A stretch of 64,000 bases of DNA from Methylosinus sp. PW1 (GCF_000745215.1 NZ_JQNK01000009.1:2790001-2854000), one strand, 5' to 3'; counted from the first letter of the stretch, positions 16,680 to 26,613 are shown. Program-made: numbers and translations. Notes: a model not told the origin generated them from the letters alone.

Positions 16680-16860
16680 GACGCGCAGCGTGAGCGTCGC
16701 GCCTTCGAGCATGCAGCGTCGGCTCTCGACGGGCGACAATGATCCAAAGCTTGATCGATCCCCGAAGCGGAGTTCGTCAGGTCGGGCGTCACTTGTCGCT
16801 CGCTCGACATTCAGACCTCCTCGCGGCAACTGACAGATCAAACGAAATCCCACGGATTGA
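16680..16860 (+). repeat. Duplicated downstream flank of the 2OG-oxygenase gene, with a vapC tail
   Basis: The segment after the oxygenase scrap matches the DNA downstream of the full gene at 36390-36540 at roughly 85% by eye, including the shared block GCGACAATGATCCAAAGCTT. It ends in GATCAAACGAAATCCCACGG, which is the C-terminal coding end (PWDFV, minus strand) of the vapC pseudogene at 37557. The original locus therefore had a PIN-domain toxin gene next to the oxygenase. Confidence 0.7.
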
Positions 16861-16898
16861 ACCGCGCCGGGATCGCCGGAGTGCGCAGCGACAATTAC

Positions 16899-17933
16899 TC
16901 ACCAGTCGGTAATATAGGCGACGCTTGGAGCTCCGAAGAATGATCGGACGAGCCGTGGCGTTTTCTTGATTTTGTTCAGTTGCGCATCGATCTTGTCGAG
17001 CAATCTCTCGCCCTTGCGGAGAGGCGCTCTGGCGACGCCTGTGCGCTTCACATGGCTCCAGACCAATTCGTCAGGGTTCAGCTCGGGCGCGTAGCCCGGC
17101 AAGAAATGCAAGGTGAGCCGTCCGTTCGTCGATTCCACGTAACGCTTCACCAGATTCGTCTTGTGAGCCGGGAGCCCGTCCACTACCAAATGCACAGGCT
17201 TCGATCGATGACGCATCATCTTTTGCAGGAGCTCGACGAACAGCTCGGCGGTGAGGCCGCCTTCATAGGTGCAATACCAGAACGCGCCCTTCGCGTTCAC
17301 CGCCGAGGCGGCGCTGATCGACTGCCGTTGACCGGGGCGTTCGACGACAGGCGTCTGCCCTTTGACACCCCAGGTCCGTCCATGCACGGCGTCGGCGCGA
17401 AACCCGGACTCGTCCCAGAAAAACACCTCGCCGCCTTCGGCCGAGGCCTTCCGCGCAATGGCTGGATATGTTTCGAGTTGCCATTTCTCGATCGCCGCGG
17501 GATCGCGTTGATATGCGCGCTGCAACGGCTTTTGCGGCGTCAGACCGAGCTTGGCCAGCAGTTCGCCGACTGCCGTCAAACCGAGCTCGACCCCGAATTT
17601 GCGCTCTATCAGCTCCGCCACCACTCGGCGGGTCCATAGGCCGAAATCCAGGCCATACTGACGGGGGTCGTTGCCGTTGATCCAGCGAAACACCTGCTGT
17701 TCCTGACGCGCGGTGAGACTGCGAGGGCGGCCAGTGGCCGGTCGCGACGCCAACGCGCGGACTCCGACACCACGCTTCGATGCGGTCGCTAGCCACTTGT
17801 ATATCGTCGTGCGGCTGAACCCGTAGGACGCGATGACCGACGATGGCGCTTCGCCTTCTCGCACGCGCTCCACCGCCATGAACCGGATCGTTTCCAAAGT
17901 CTGGTGATCGAGTTTTCGTCCGTCTCTCTTCAT
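16899..17933 (-). CDS. IS630-family transposase (element A)
   Basis: A complete 344-residue IS630 transposase. It has an N-terminal helix-turn-helix (SSVIASYGFSRTTIYKWL), a winged helix region (TARQEQQVFRWI), and a DDE domain with VFFWDESGFRADA, HLVVDGLPAHKT and LPGYAPELNPDELVWSHVK. IS630B begins five bases upstream of the start codon, so its own promoter and ribosome site have been replaced and expression is doubtful. Its C-terminus is identical to the partial gene at the window start. Confidence 0.93.
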   Translation of the reverse strand: MKRDGRKLDHQTLETIRFMAVERVREGEAPSSVIASYGFSRTTIYKWLATASKRGVGVRALASRPATGRPRSLTARQEQQVFRWINGNDPRQYGLDFGLWTRRVVAELIERKFGVELGLTAVGELLAKLGLTPQKPLQRAYQRDPAAIEKWQLETYPAIARKASAEGGEVFFWDESGFRADAVHGRTWGVKGQTPVVERPGQRQSISAASAVNAKGAFWYCTYEGGLTAELFVELLQKMMRHRSKPVHLVVDGLPAHKTNLVKRYVESTNGRLTLHFLPGYAPELNPDELVWSHVKRTGVARAPLRKGERLLDKIDAQLNKIKKTPRLVRSFFGAPSVAYITDW

Positions 17934-17937
17934 GATA

Positions 17938-19104
17938 CGGTTTCCGGCTGATTGACTCGGCGGAGGGATTCCCGGGGCGAATCGAAGCAGTTAAGCTGTG
18001 TCGCCATGAATCGCTGGAGGCGGGTCATGGCGACGATAGTTGCGCATTTGAGCGTCGATGCGTTGCGTGAACGGTATGTTTCGAGTTCGAACGCGCGCGA
18101 GGCGCGGCATTTCCATGCGATCTGGCTGCTCGCCAAGGGCCACACGCTCGGCGAAGTCGCCGAGATGACATCCTTTGCCCAGCGCTGGATCGAGCAGCTC
18201 GCGGCGCGCTACAACGCAGAAGGGCCGGAGGCTCTCGGCGATTTACGCCGGGGCAACGGCTCGACGGCGACGGTGTTGAAGCCCGATCTGCTCGACGAGC
18301 TGCGCGTTCGGCCGAAGGAGCCGCCCGACGACGGAGGCTTGTGGACGAGCGCGAAAGTCGCGGCTTTTCTCGCGCGCGAATTGGGACTGGAGAAAGTTGC
18401 GGTTCAGCGCGGCTGGGAGGCGCTGAAAGCCTGCGGCATGTCGATCCAGGCTCCACGCCCCAAAAATCCGAAGTCGGCTTCGCCCGAGGAGGCGGCGGCG
18501 TTTAAAAAAACCTCGAAGAGGCCGTCGCGGAGGAAGCCGCGAAGCATCCGGAGCGATCGGTCGAGGTCTTCGCCAGCGACGAGCACAGGCTCGGCCTGAA
18601 ACCGGTCACGCGGCGCGTCTGGGCGCCGGTCGGCGAGCGGCCGATCGCGCATGGCCATCATCGCTTCGACTGGCTCTATGTGACCGCCTTCGTCTCGCCG
18701 GCGAGCGGCGAGACCTTCTGGTATATGCACGACGGCGTCTCGAAGCCGTTTTTCGCGGCGCTGCTCGAGGCCTTCGCGCGTGAAGCCAAGGCCGGCGTCG
18801 ATCGCACGATCGTGCTCGTCATCGACAACGCCGGCTGGCACGGCGAGGCTGGTCTGAACGTGCCGGATGGCGTGCGACTGGTTTTTCTGCCGCCCTATAC
18901 GCCGGAGCTGCAACCCGCCGAGACCTTATGGGCTCTCGTCGACGAGCCCATCGTCAACAAGCGCCTCGGAACGATAGAGGAACTCGACGCGATCATCGGC
19001 GAAAGATGCGCCGCGCTCGCGAGCGAGCGCGACATCATCAAAAGCCGCGCCGGCTTCCATTGGTGGCCGAAAATCGCCAAGCCGAGGTAATCAGCCGGAA
19101 ACCG
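17938..19104 (+). mobile_element. IS630-family element B (1167 bp)
   Basis: Perfect terminal repeats CGGTTTCCGGCTGATT face inward at both ends and are bordered by TA at 17936-17937 and 19105-19106. It lies within element A, between that element's start codon and its right end. The transposase differs from that of element A. Confidence 0.92.
18027..19090 (+). CDS. IS630-family transposase (element B), -1 frameshift product
   Basis: Frame one runs from ATG 18027 (GGAGGCGG upstream) through the helix-turn-helix domain to a run of seven A at 18504-18510. A -1 slip there continues into the catalytic frame: EVFASDEHRLGLKPVTRRVW, IVLVIDNAGWHG and LPPYTPELQPAETLW, which ends at 19090. The joined product is about 354 residues, normal for the family. 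Frameshifting at A-runs is known in IS630, so I read this as functional. A plain mutation cannot be excluded from a single copy. Confidence 0.85.
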
Positions 19105-19298
19105 TATGACTCATCGAATCACAATTGGACGCGCCTTGCAATAGACATGTTTCCTTAATTATCGACTGGTGAGTAAATTCCAAATCACGCTGTCTCAAAA
19201 TCGTTGACACGCTCCGGCGCCGCGCGCCGTCTCCTTGCACGCGAAATCCCGGTGGACAGAGCCATGCGATCCGGGCCCCGGCCGCTCGGCCGGTATAA

Positions 19299-19330
19299 GC
19301 TCGAAAACTCGAGCGGAAGGGAGAGGCGGC
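19299..19330 (+). promoter_or_regulatory. Conserved leader palindrome and ribosome site of DUF2786 gene 1
   Basis: GCTCGA-AAAC-TCGAGC at 19299-19314 is an inverted repeat, followed by the ribosome site GGAAGGGAG and ATG 19331. The same arrangement and sequence, in mirror orientation at 33586-33617, precede the second DUF2786 gene. It may be a repressor site or an RNA hairpin in the leader. Confidence 0.55.
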
Positions 19331-21115
19331 ATGGCCGGACATCGGGGCGCGGCGGCTCGGAAGACCGAAAAGCAATCTCGCGCGAGAATGGAGAGCGACG
19401 ACGCGAGCGTCGCCACGCTCGTCGAGGACATGTGCGTCGACGCGCTCGCCGGCCTGTCCCCCTCCAAGGTCGAGGACATCCTCCGGCCATGGCTCGCCAA
19501 GACGGGGCCGCTCGATCCCAACGACCCGAGCACGGCGTCGTTCCTGCTTGAGGCGCTGGCGCTCGCCAGCTGTCTCGCGCTTTTCACCCCGACGCTGATG
19601 GGTGCCGCCCCGATCGAACGCTATGCGAAACAGCGCCGCGCGGACGCGAACGCCGAGACGCGCGCGGCGCTCGACATTCTGGTCCGAACGGAATTCCGCC
19701 TGCTGCAATATAAATCCCGCGCGGGCGCGCGCCGCCTGCTCGCGGAGGACTTGGCGAGCGGCGCCTCCCTCGCCCTCCTGGACGACGCGGCGCCGGAAAG
19801 CGCCATGCTCGTCGATGTCGCCGCCTGGCTCGCGCCTTTGCCCGGCGGCGATTTTGTCGCGGTCGGCCCGCTGCTGCCGCTGGACGCGGCGGCGCTGGCG
19901 GAAGCGCGAAGCTTCATTCGGCCCGGCAAGGGGCTCGTCAACCCTCGGCGCTGCGCCGCCGCGGTCTACCGCCATGTCGTGCGTCACGGCGGGCTGCGGG
20001 TGGAAGGCCACAATGTGTTTTCGGACGCGTCCGCGCAGGCCGACGCCCTTTCGGAGGAATGGGACGCGCTCGACGCGCTCGCCGCCGCCTTCCTGGCGGC
20101 AGAGGGCGAGACGCCGCCCGCGCTCGTCCAGGAAGCGCGCGAATTGGCGAGCGTCGACATCATCGTCCACGCGCTGTCGCGCAGCGTGATCTCGCGTCGG
20201 GACGGCCGCGCCAATGTCGCCGACGTCTTTTCCACGCTCGCCTATCTGATGCTGGAAACGCTCGACCGGCGCGACGTCGCGGGCTTCGGCGGCGGACACA
20301 TGCTGGAAGAGGCGGCGGCGGACGTCGAGCGCGCCGTCGCCCATGAAGGCGCGCCGGCGAGTGTTCGCGCCCTGTTCGAAGAGCTGCGGCGCCGCTTGCT
20401 CGCGGCGCGCCGGCCGAAGGCGACCGACAGCGAGGCCGACGCCGAGCTCGCGCGCGTTCTGCAACGCATACAGGCGCTGCGCGCCAAGACGGTCGAGCAA
20501 GGCTGCACCGAGCAGGAGGCGCTGGCCTCTGCGCGCAAGGTGGCCGAGCTGCTCGATCGCTACGGCCTCACGCTGGGCGAGATCGAGATGCGCGAGCGCC
20601 CCTGCGAGGGCGTCGGCGTCGACACCGGCCGCAAGCGCCGCGCGCCGATCGACGAATGCGCGCCCACAGTCGCGCATTTCTGCGATTGCAAAATGTGGTT
20701 CGAGAAGAGCCCCTCGGGCTCGCTGCGCTTCGTATTTTTCGGCCTGCCGGCGGATGTCGCTGCGGCGCATCTCCTCTACGATCTGATCGTCCTCGCATTC
20801 GAGGTGGAAACCGCCGCCCATCGGAAGCGCGAGCCGGGCGCATCCGCTCGCTCCTTCCAGATCGGGCTGGCGCATGGAATTCGCCACAAGCTCCATACGA
20901 TGAAGACGGAGCGCGACGCCGCCAACCAGGCCTCGGGAGCCCGCGAGCTCGTGCCGATCAAACGCAGCGTCATAGAGGAGGAAATGGAGAAGCTCGGGCT
21001 CTCCTTTCATGCGAAGCCGCAAGGACGCCGGCGCAAGGTGACACTCGACGACTATGAGGCGGGCGTCGCCGCCGGACGGCAATTCGAGCCGCATCGCGCC
21101 GTCGAAGGGAAATGA
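19331..21115 (+). CDS. DUF2786-domain protein, copy 1
   Basis: A 594-residue soluble protein. The DUF2786 signature lies in the C-terminal third, around residues 370-420: ARVLQRIQALRAKT, then EQEALASARKVAELLDRYGL. A region resembling the DUF7168 partner domain follows (CAPTVAHFCDCKMWFEKS). The N-terminal part is alpha-helical, alanine-rich and unrecognised. DUF2786 proteins are found in bacteria and some phages and have no settled function. A paralogue of exactly the same length lies at 31801-33585 on the other strand. The start is set by GGAAGGGAG and shared leader sequence. Confidence 0.8.
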   Translation: MAGHRGAAARKTEKQSRARMESDDASVATLVEDMCVDALAGLSPSKVEDILRPWLAKTGPLDPNDPSTASFLLEALALASCLALFTPTLMGAAPIERYAKQRRADANAETRAALDILVRTEFRLLQYKSRAGARRLLAEDLASGASLALLDDAAPESAMLVDVAAWLAPLPGGDFVAVGPLLPLDAAALAEARSFIRPGKGLVNPRRCAAAVYRHVVRHGGLRVEGHNVFSDASAQADALSEEWDALDALAAAFLAAEGETPPALVQEARELASVDIIVHALSRSVISRRDGRANVADVFSTLAYLMLETLDRRDVAGFGGGHMLEEAAADVERAVAHEGAPASVRALFEELRRRLLAARRPKATDSEADAELARVLQRIQALRAKTVEQGCTEQEALASARKVAELLDRYGLTLGEIEMRERPCEGVGVDTGRKRRAPIDECAPTVAHFCDCKMWFEKSPSGSLRFVFFGLPADVAAAHLLYDLIVLAFEVETAAHRKREPGASARSFQIGLAHGIRHKLHTMKTERDAANQASGARELVPIKRSVIEEEMEKLGLSFHAKPQGRRRKVTLDDYEAGVAAGRQFEPHRAVEGK

Positions 21116-21290
21116 CGCGGCCTTCATCGAAAGCTCGCGCGGGAACTGGCCAAGCCCGCAACCGCGCGGTCTATGCGCGGATTTTCGTCGGCATCGACAA
21201 CGCACCATGCGCCGCTCATTGGCCGATTATTGCGTCGACGCATATATACTATCGCGCCCGACCGAGCGGGGCGGATTCCTATTCAAAAAT

Positions 21291-22479
21291 GAGCGCTTTG
21301 CAAAACCGGCGAACCCGTGATTCTCTGGGGCGTCCGAGGGATGTGAGTCACCGATGTCACGCCGCAACTTCAGCCAACCTTCGCTCGCCGACGCATTCGT
21401 GAAAGCCTATTCTCGTCCTGGTGGGTTTCTGGAAGATATCGCCAAGACGTTCGAGTGGAGCGCGTTCGACGTTATTTTGCGTCCGCTGCATTCTTCGAGC
21501 GACGGCGCGCCGGCCTATCCGCCACTGACCATGTTCAAGATCGTGCTGTTGCAGCAGTGGTATGGGCTGTCCGACCCCGCCGCCGAGGAGGCTGTGCGCG
21601 ATCGCCTGTCGTTTCGGCGCTTTTGCGGGGTTCCGCTGGACGAGGAGACGCCGGACCATTCATCGATCTGGCGGTTTCGTCAGCGGCTCGCCAAGCTCGG
21701 CCTCGACGAGAAACTACTTGCCGAGGTCAATCGACAACTCGACGCGCGCGGGCTGATCGTGAAGCGCGGCACGCTGGTCGACGCCACTATCATCGCGGCC
21801 GCCGTGAAGCCGCCGCCCCACGACGAGGGGCAGGTCAATCCGCGCGACCCGGACGCGAGCTTCACCAAGAAGAACGGCGAGACCTACTTCGGCTACAAGG
21901 CGCATCTGGCGGTCGACGAAGAAAGCGGCATCGTGCGCCAAGCGGAGATGACGAGCGCCGATCTGCACGACAGCCAGCGCGGCGAGGCGATGATCCAGGG
22001 CGATGAAGAGGCCTATTACGGCGACAAGGCATATGATAGCGCAGCGCTACGCAAGGCGTTGAACGACAAGAAGATCGACGACAAGATCGCCTATAAGGCG
22101 AAGCGCGGAGCGCGACAGCCGGACTGGCAGAGATGGTTCAACAAGACGGCGTCGAGCGTTCGCGTCGGCGTCGAGCGCGCCAACGCGACGATGAAGAACT
22201 GGTATGGGATGGCGCGAGTACGCTACCGCAGCCTCGCGCGCAACAATTGTCATCTTCAGTTCGTCGTCATGGCGATGAACATGAAGCGGGCGCGGGTTCT
22301 CGAAGCGGCGGCATGACGCCGCGAGGGGAGAGGTGTGTCTCGAACCGGATAGGGATGCGAAAAATGACCGGCTGACGGCGCAGAGCATTGCGCCAGATGG
22401 CGCGCGGGCGCATCAAAGCCCGTCGATTGCGGCCGAAAAACCGTAAACGCCGAGACCTCGGCTATTCTGCGAAGCGCTC
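21291..22479 (+). mobile_element. IS5-family insertion sequence (about 1189 bp)
   Basis: The inward repeats GAGCGCTTTGCAAAA (left) and GAGCGCTTCGCAGAA (right, reverse complement) bound the element. AAAAAT occurs at both flanks (21285-21290 and 22480-22485). IS5 elements usually duplicate 2-4 bp, so part of this repeat may be chance. It landed just upstream of the antitoxin gene at 22537. The 163 bp after the transposase stop hold no gene. Confidence 0.85.
21354..22316 (+). CDS. IS5-family transposase
   Basis: A 320-residue transposase with an N-terminal DUF772 region (PPLTMFKIVLLQQWYGLSDP, FCGVPLDEETPDHSSIWRFR) and a DDE_Tnp_1 catalytic region (LVDATIIAAA, GYKAHLAVDEESGIV, YYGDKAYDS, and the final glutamate region RVGVERANATMKNWYGM). 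The frame is complete and the ends of the IS are intact, so the element may still be mobile. Confidence 0.95.
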   Translation: MSRRNFSQPSLADAFVKAYSRPGGFLEDIAKTFEWSAFDVILRPLHSSSDGAPAYPPLTMFKIVLLQQWYGLSDPAAEEAVRDRLSFRRFCGVPLDEETPDHSSIWRFRQRLAKLGLDEKLLAEVNRQLDARGLIVKRGTLVDATIIAAAVKPPPHDEGQVNPRDPDASFTKKNGETYFGYKAHLAVDEESGIVRQAEMTSADLHDSQRGEAMIQGDEEAYYGDKAYDSAALRKALNDKKIDDKIAYKAKRGARQPDWQRWFNKTASSVRVGVERANATMKNWYGMARVRYRSLARNNCHLQFVVMAMNMKRARVLEAAA

Positions 22480-22536
22480 AAAAATGTTGCGACCGTTGAT
22501 CAAAATCTTCATATTGTCCAACGAGGAGACGCGGCC

Positions 22537-22827
22537 ATGCCGAAGCCGATCCACGAAGCTTCCGATATCCCGGTTCAACGGAGCATCAGGCGGCGCGCGG
22601 TCATGGATACGGCGCGAGAGCTCGGCCTGTTGGGCGGCGAGAATGGCCGGATCGGCGGGCGAGTTCGTCGCAACCTCGTCACGGCCGCGAAGAAAAAATC
22701 AGGTATAGCCTCCGACACCAAGCTGCTCGAATACGCGCTGGCGAAAGTAGCGCTCGAGGACGACTTTGGCACGAAGCTCGTCCGTCGCAAGGGCCAGATC
22801 GCCGACGATATCGACCTCGAGCTTTGA
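22537..22827 (+). CDS. Putative antitoxin partner of PIN-domain toxin
   Basis: A 96-residue basic protein starting after AACGAGGAGACGC (ribosome site GAGGAG). It has no strong fold signature, but blocks such as RRAVMDTARELGLLGGENGR and SDTKLLEYALAKVALEDDFG resemble short proteins paired with PIN toxins in alphaproteobacteria. The PIN gene begins 55 bp downstream, which is the main argument for an antitoxin. An IS5 lies 57 bp upstream and may have displaced its promoter. Confidence 0.6.
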   Translation: MPKPIHEASDIPVQRSIRRRAVMDTARELGLLGGENGRIGGRVRRNLVTAAKKKSGIASDTKLLEYALAKVALEDDFGTKLVRRKGQIADDIDLEL

Positions 22828-22882
22828 TCTCGCGCGCTCGCTACGGCGGATAAAGCCACAGCGCAATTCGGACGCGTTCCAG

Positions 22883-23371
22883 ATGCGCCCGTTCGAGGCG
22901 CTGCCGATCGTCGAACCCCCAGTTTCCGCGGGAGCCGAGTTGCTGCTCGATACCTGCGTCTATATCGACGTGCTGCAAGGGCGTACGCCCGCGAGCGTCG
23001 ACGAGCTGCTCGAAGCGCGTATCACCAACCACTCGACCGTTTGTTTGGCGGAGATGGCACATCTGTTCGGCCGCCTGGATCCCACTCATGCCGCCACGAA
23101 AGGCGTGCTACGCGAGATCCGGCAGACGATCGAGGATATTCCCAGCCATCGCATCTCGTCGCCATCGGAGACGGCGGACGCAGGGATGCTGGCGCGTCTG
23201 GTCGCGCGACTCATGCACATGGAACGAAGCGAACGGATGCTCCTGTCGAACGACGCGAGTCTCTATCTCCAGGCGCTCGAACACGGATGGACGGTTCTGA
23301 CACGCAATGTCCGGGATTTCGACGGTTTCGATCAAATTCTTCCGGCAGGCCGGGTGCTGTTCTACGCGTAA
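22883..23371 (+). CDS. PIN-domain ribonuclease toxin (VapC-like)
   Basis: A 162-residue protein with the PIN fold: a first acidic residue in LLLDTCVYIDVL, a central glutamate in CLAEMAHLFGRL, and a late acidic cluster (LLSNDASLYLQAL, TRNVRDFDGFDQIL). VapC-type PIN proteins cut RNA, usually tRNA. Start ATG 22883 leaves a normal N-terminal extension before the PIN core. It follows the putative antitoxin gene on the same strand. Confidence 0.8.
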   Translation: MRPFEALPIVEPPVSAGAELLLDTCVYIDVLQGRTPASVDELLEARITNHSTVCLAEMAHLFGRLDPTHAATKGVLREIRQTIEDIPSHRISSPSETADAGMLARLVARLMHMERSERMLLSNDASLYLQALEHGWTVLTRNVRDFDGFDQILPAGRVLFYA

Positions 23372-23595
23372 CAACGCCAATGTGGTTCAATGTGATGAAG
23401 CGCGTCGCGCCTCAGAATCTACCGGTTGGCGTCAGGCCGATCGAGCCGCCGGCCTCGCCCTCATCACGAGCGACACGACACCGCCTGGCCGTGCGAGCGC
23501 GTGAGCGAGACATCCCGATATGCTCGCGCGACGTTCAATCACAAGGAAAGAGTCCGACTCTGCGCTGGCGCTCGCCTTCGTAGCGCCGGCGCGCA

Positions 23596-23904
23596 TCACG
23601 CGACGGCCTTCAACGGCTTCGCCCGTTCGATCCGCTCGCGTTCGCGGGGTGAATGCATCGCCTCCCACAAATCGCTACGCCTCTGCACGTTCAGCCAAAA
23701 GTCGGCGCTGTTGCCGAATACGCGCGCCAGAATGAGCGCGGTGGCCGCTGTCACATTCCTGCGATCGTTGCACAGTTCGTTGACATGCTTGCGCTGGACG
23801 CCCATCGCCTCCGCCAGCGCGGCCTGGGTCAGCCCCATCGGCTCCATGAATTCTTCGACCAGAATCTCCGCCACGGTCGCCGGCTTGCGCTTCGTCATCA
23901 ACAT
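23596..23904 (-). CDS. higA: HigA-type XRE antitoxin
   Basis: A 102-residue XRE-family helix-turn-helix protein (LTQAALAEAMGVQRKHVNEL, then ALILARVFGNSADFWLN, a hallmark of HigA). Start ATG 23904 lies eight bases after the toxin stop, with GAGG upstream. As usual for higBA, the toxin gene comes first. HigA should bind HigB and repress the operon. A 220-bp stretch to the next gene on its 3' side shows nothing. Confidence 0.9.
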   Translation of the reverse strand: MLMTKRKPATVAEILVEEFMEPMGLTQAALAEAMGVQRKHVNELCNDRRNVTAATALILARVFGNSADFWLNVQRRSDLWEAMHSPRERERIERAKPLKAVA

Positions 23905-23911
23905 GGTTGCC

Positions 23912-24208
23912 TCACTGGTAACTGTGGTCGTCCAGATAGACGCCGGAAGCTTCACCCTTTGCGCCATCCCATCGAAAGATGAGTCGCCACTTCGCGTTCA
24001 CTCGGATTGAATGAAAGTCGGCCAGATCGCCGCGCAGTTTCTCGAAATGATTGCTCGGTGGGACACGCAAATCCTGATCCGTCGTCGCATCGTCGATGAT
24101 TTGGAGTTTGCGGAAGAGGCGGCTTTCGAGCGCGGGCGGGACTTTCTTTGAGCGAACATCGTCGACGAAGAAGGCTCGCAACCAAGCGTCTCGAAAGCTC
24201 TCGATCAT
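23912..24208 (-). CDS. higB: HigB-type RelE/ParE toxin
   Basis: A 98-residue protein of the plasmid-maintenance killer (HigB) family: N-terminal IESFRDAWLRAFF, central DLRVPPSNHFEKLRGD, and C-terminal ADFHSIRVNAKWRLIFRW. HigB is a ribosome-dependent mRNA interferase. The gene precedes higA with an eight-base gap. The module looks intact. Confidence 0.9.
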   Translation of the reverse strand: MIESFRDAWLRAFFVDDVRSKKVPPALESRLFRKLQIIDDATTDQDLRVPPSNHFEKLRGDLADFHSIRVNAKWRLIFRWDGAKGEASGVYLDDHSYQ

Positions 24209-24672
24209 GCCGCAACCTCGATATGAGATTGTGTACCACTCTATGGGTCATCTGGCAAGGCCGACGCGTTATCCAAGACTCGGCTGCTGCGGGCGCAGTC
24301 CATTTTTGCAGCTTGCATCCCAAATTCGGTCGCGCAAGGCGGCGGCGGACGTCGAGCGCGCCGTCTCCCATGAGGGCGCGCCGGCACCGCGCAAGGACAT
24401 ACCACAACGATCACCAGCCTCCCCGCAAAGCTCGCGTCCGACGTTCCCGATTTGTTCGGCGCGCGGACTGCATAGCGCGGACCCTCCGATCGAAAAGGAT
24501 TACAAAATTGCCCGAAGTCTTCACACGGGGCTACGCGGGAGAAGCCTTGGGTCCAGCGACACAAGGCGCAGCCACGTCGCCTTCGCCCGGCTTCAACCCG
24601 CTCCGAATTCCCTCATAAAACCACCAGCGTCCGTCGCGTGGCATCGTCGCTCGTCGTAGCGGCTCCGCCTCC
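24209..24672. other. Gene-free stretch with a DUF2786 scrap
   Basis: No intact gene is seen. About 50 bp at 24335-24386 repeat an internal piece of the DUF2786 gene (AADVERAV-HEGAPA; compare 20308-20359) with a few mismatches. The rest has no recognisable source. It borders the truncated start of the TonB receptor remnant, so it marks a rearrangement joint. Confidence 0.5.
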
Positions 24673-26562
24673 GTGAAGATGAAGCGCCGACGAAACACGC
24701 AGGGGCAGCCGGCGTCGCGCGGCTATTTCCTCGACGTCGCCTATGACGGCGTACCGACCTATAGTGGCCTCGTCGGCTATCAGCAGCTCGATCTCGCCGT
24801 CTATGACCGTCTCGAAGTCCTCAAAGGCCCCGCGGGCCTGCTCTCCGGCTCGGGAAACCCCGGCGGCGGCGTCAATGTGGTCCGCAAGCGGCCCCAGGAC
24901 GAATTCAAGCTGCGAACGGAATTCAACGCCGGCTCATGGGACAATTATCGCGGCATGATCGATGTCACCGGGCCGATCAACGAAGCTCGGACATTGCGCT
25001 ATCGCGCGCTCGTGCTGCACCAGGACAAGCACTTCTTCTTCACGCCGTCGCAGCCCGAGAACAAATGGCTCTGCTATGGCTCTCTCGACTACGATATCAC
25101 GCCGAACACGCTGGTGAATGTCGCCTATACACGCCAACGGACCAGCGACCCCGCCTATAGCGGGCAGCCCGTTGCGGCGATCTCCTATTTCGGCAATACG
25201 AGCCCCTATTTCTTGAACGTGCCGCGCTCATGGAATCCTTATCCCGATTGGACCCAATATAAATGGGACACGGAAGATAAGAAAGTCCGCCTCGAGCATC
25301 GCTTCGGCGACGACTGGGTCGCGAAAATCAACTTCAATCGACGTGACCAGACGCAGGAGTTCAACGACGCCTTCCCCTATGCCGGCGTCAATCCGTCCAA
25401 CTGGTCGACGCAATATGCGCGCCGCCATTACATCTATTACTATCATCGCACCGGTCTCGACTCCTATCTCTCCGGCACGCTGCCTTTGTTGCCCATCAAG
25501 AACACGTTGACGCTGGGCTATAATTACGACCGCTTCACCTATGAGTACAAAGGCGCGCCGATCAAGACGGTGAATGCCGTCCCCGTGTTCTGGCCGAATT
25601 ATATTGGCCCGAATCTCAATCCGTACACGGCCGGCGGCGAGAACCAGACGCTCCAGCATGGCGCTTACAGCCAGCTTCGCCTCACGCCGATCGATCCTTT
25701 GACCTTCGTGCTCGGCGGCAGGCTCACCAATTATTTCGCGAAAAATCGCGCGGCCTTTCCGAGCATGCCCGCGAATTGGTCCTATGGCGCGAAATCCAAC
25801 CATCGCTTCACGCCCTATGTCGCCGGTATTTTTCGTCTGACCGATGAGATCAATCTCTACGGCAGCTACACGGACATATTCCTTCCCCAGACTCAGCAGA
25901 GGGCCGACGGCACGACGCTCGATCCGCGCGTGGGCGGACAATGGGAGGCCGGCGTCAAGGGCGAGTTCCTCGACAAGAAGCTGAACGCGTCCGCGGCCTG
26001 GTTCGAGATTCGCGATAGAAACCGCTCTTTCGCGGATTCGGCCAATCCAGGCTATTATCTCCAGGCGGGACTGGCGGAGTCGACCGGCGTCGAGGTCGAG
26101 TTCTCGGGCAGGCCTTTCGCCGACTATGAGGTTCCTCTCGTCGCGCGCTCGCTGCCCGGGCTCGATATCGTCGGCGGCTACACCTACATGAAGACCGCTT
26201 TTCTCGTCGATAAGAACGATCCGGGCCGTTCGATCAATTCGTGGTATCCGACCCATTTGTTCAAGATCTGGGGCAAATACGACTTCGACGGTTTTCTTCA
26301 AGGCCTGACTGTCGGCGCCGGCGTCGTCGCGCAGAGCGGTCTCTCCGGCTCGGTCAACACGCTGAACGAGGCGCGGCATGCGTCGGCCTATGCCGTTCTC
26401 AATGCGATGGCATCCTATAAGATCAATGAAAATCTGAGCTTGCAGGTGAATATCAACAATATCACCGACCAGAAATATTATACCCGCGTCGGCGGCAGCA
26501 ACACCTACAACACGCCGGGCGATCCGCGGAACTTCATGGTGACGTTGCGCGGCGAATTGTGA
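24673..26562 (+). pseudogene. TonB-dependent siderophore receptor, N-terminally truncated
   Basis: The frame resembles FpvA/FhuE-type outer-membrane siderophore receptors. It has late plug-domain blocks (ASRGYFLDVAYDGVPTYSGL, LDLAVYDRLEVLKGPAGLLS, GNPGGGVNVVRKRP), then a 22-stranded-barrel-like region ending NFMVTLRGEL. The signal peptide, TonB box and first half of the plug are missing: homology begins near 24709 with no secretion signal. The remaining 600 residues are undamaged, so the truncation may be recent. No siderophore genes are nearby. Confidence 0.85.
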
Positions 26563-26590
26563 TCGCTCGCGATCACAATGAATAAAGCGC

Positions 26591-26613
26591 CGCCGCGCCG
26601 ATCGGGCGCGGCG
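26591..26613 (+). terminator. Hairpin after the TonB receptor remnant
   Basis: Nine-base-pair GC-rich stem, CGCCGCGCC and GGCGCGGCG, around a 5-base loop, 28 bp after the receptor stop. Only a weak T-rich tail follows (TTCGCTCTTT), so factor-independent termination is plausible but not certain. Confidence 0.5.

Larger units (their letters stand above)
16898..19173 (-). mobile_element. IS630-family element A, interrupted by IS630 element B
   Basis: The terminal repeats read CTCACCAGTCGGTAATA at the left and CTCACCAGTCGATAA at the right (reverse complement), each bordered by TA (16896-16897 and 19174-19175), the IS630 target. The transposase gene is whole, but a different IS630 (17938-19104) sits directly upstream of its start codon. 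Another copy of element A ends at base 91 of the window. Confidence 0.9.

Noticed and set aside
25228..26379. 383-codon frame antisense to the TonB receptor
   Set aside because: No recognisable domain, and it mirrors a receptor with clear family motifs.
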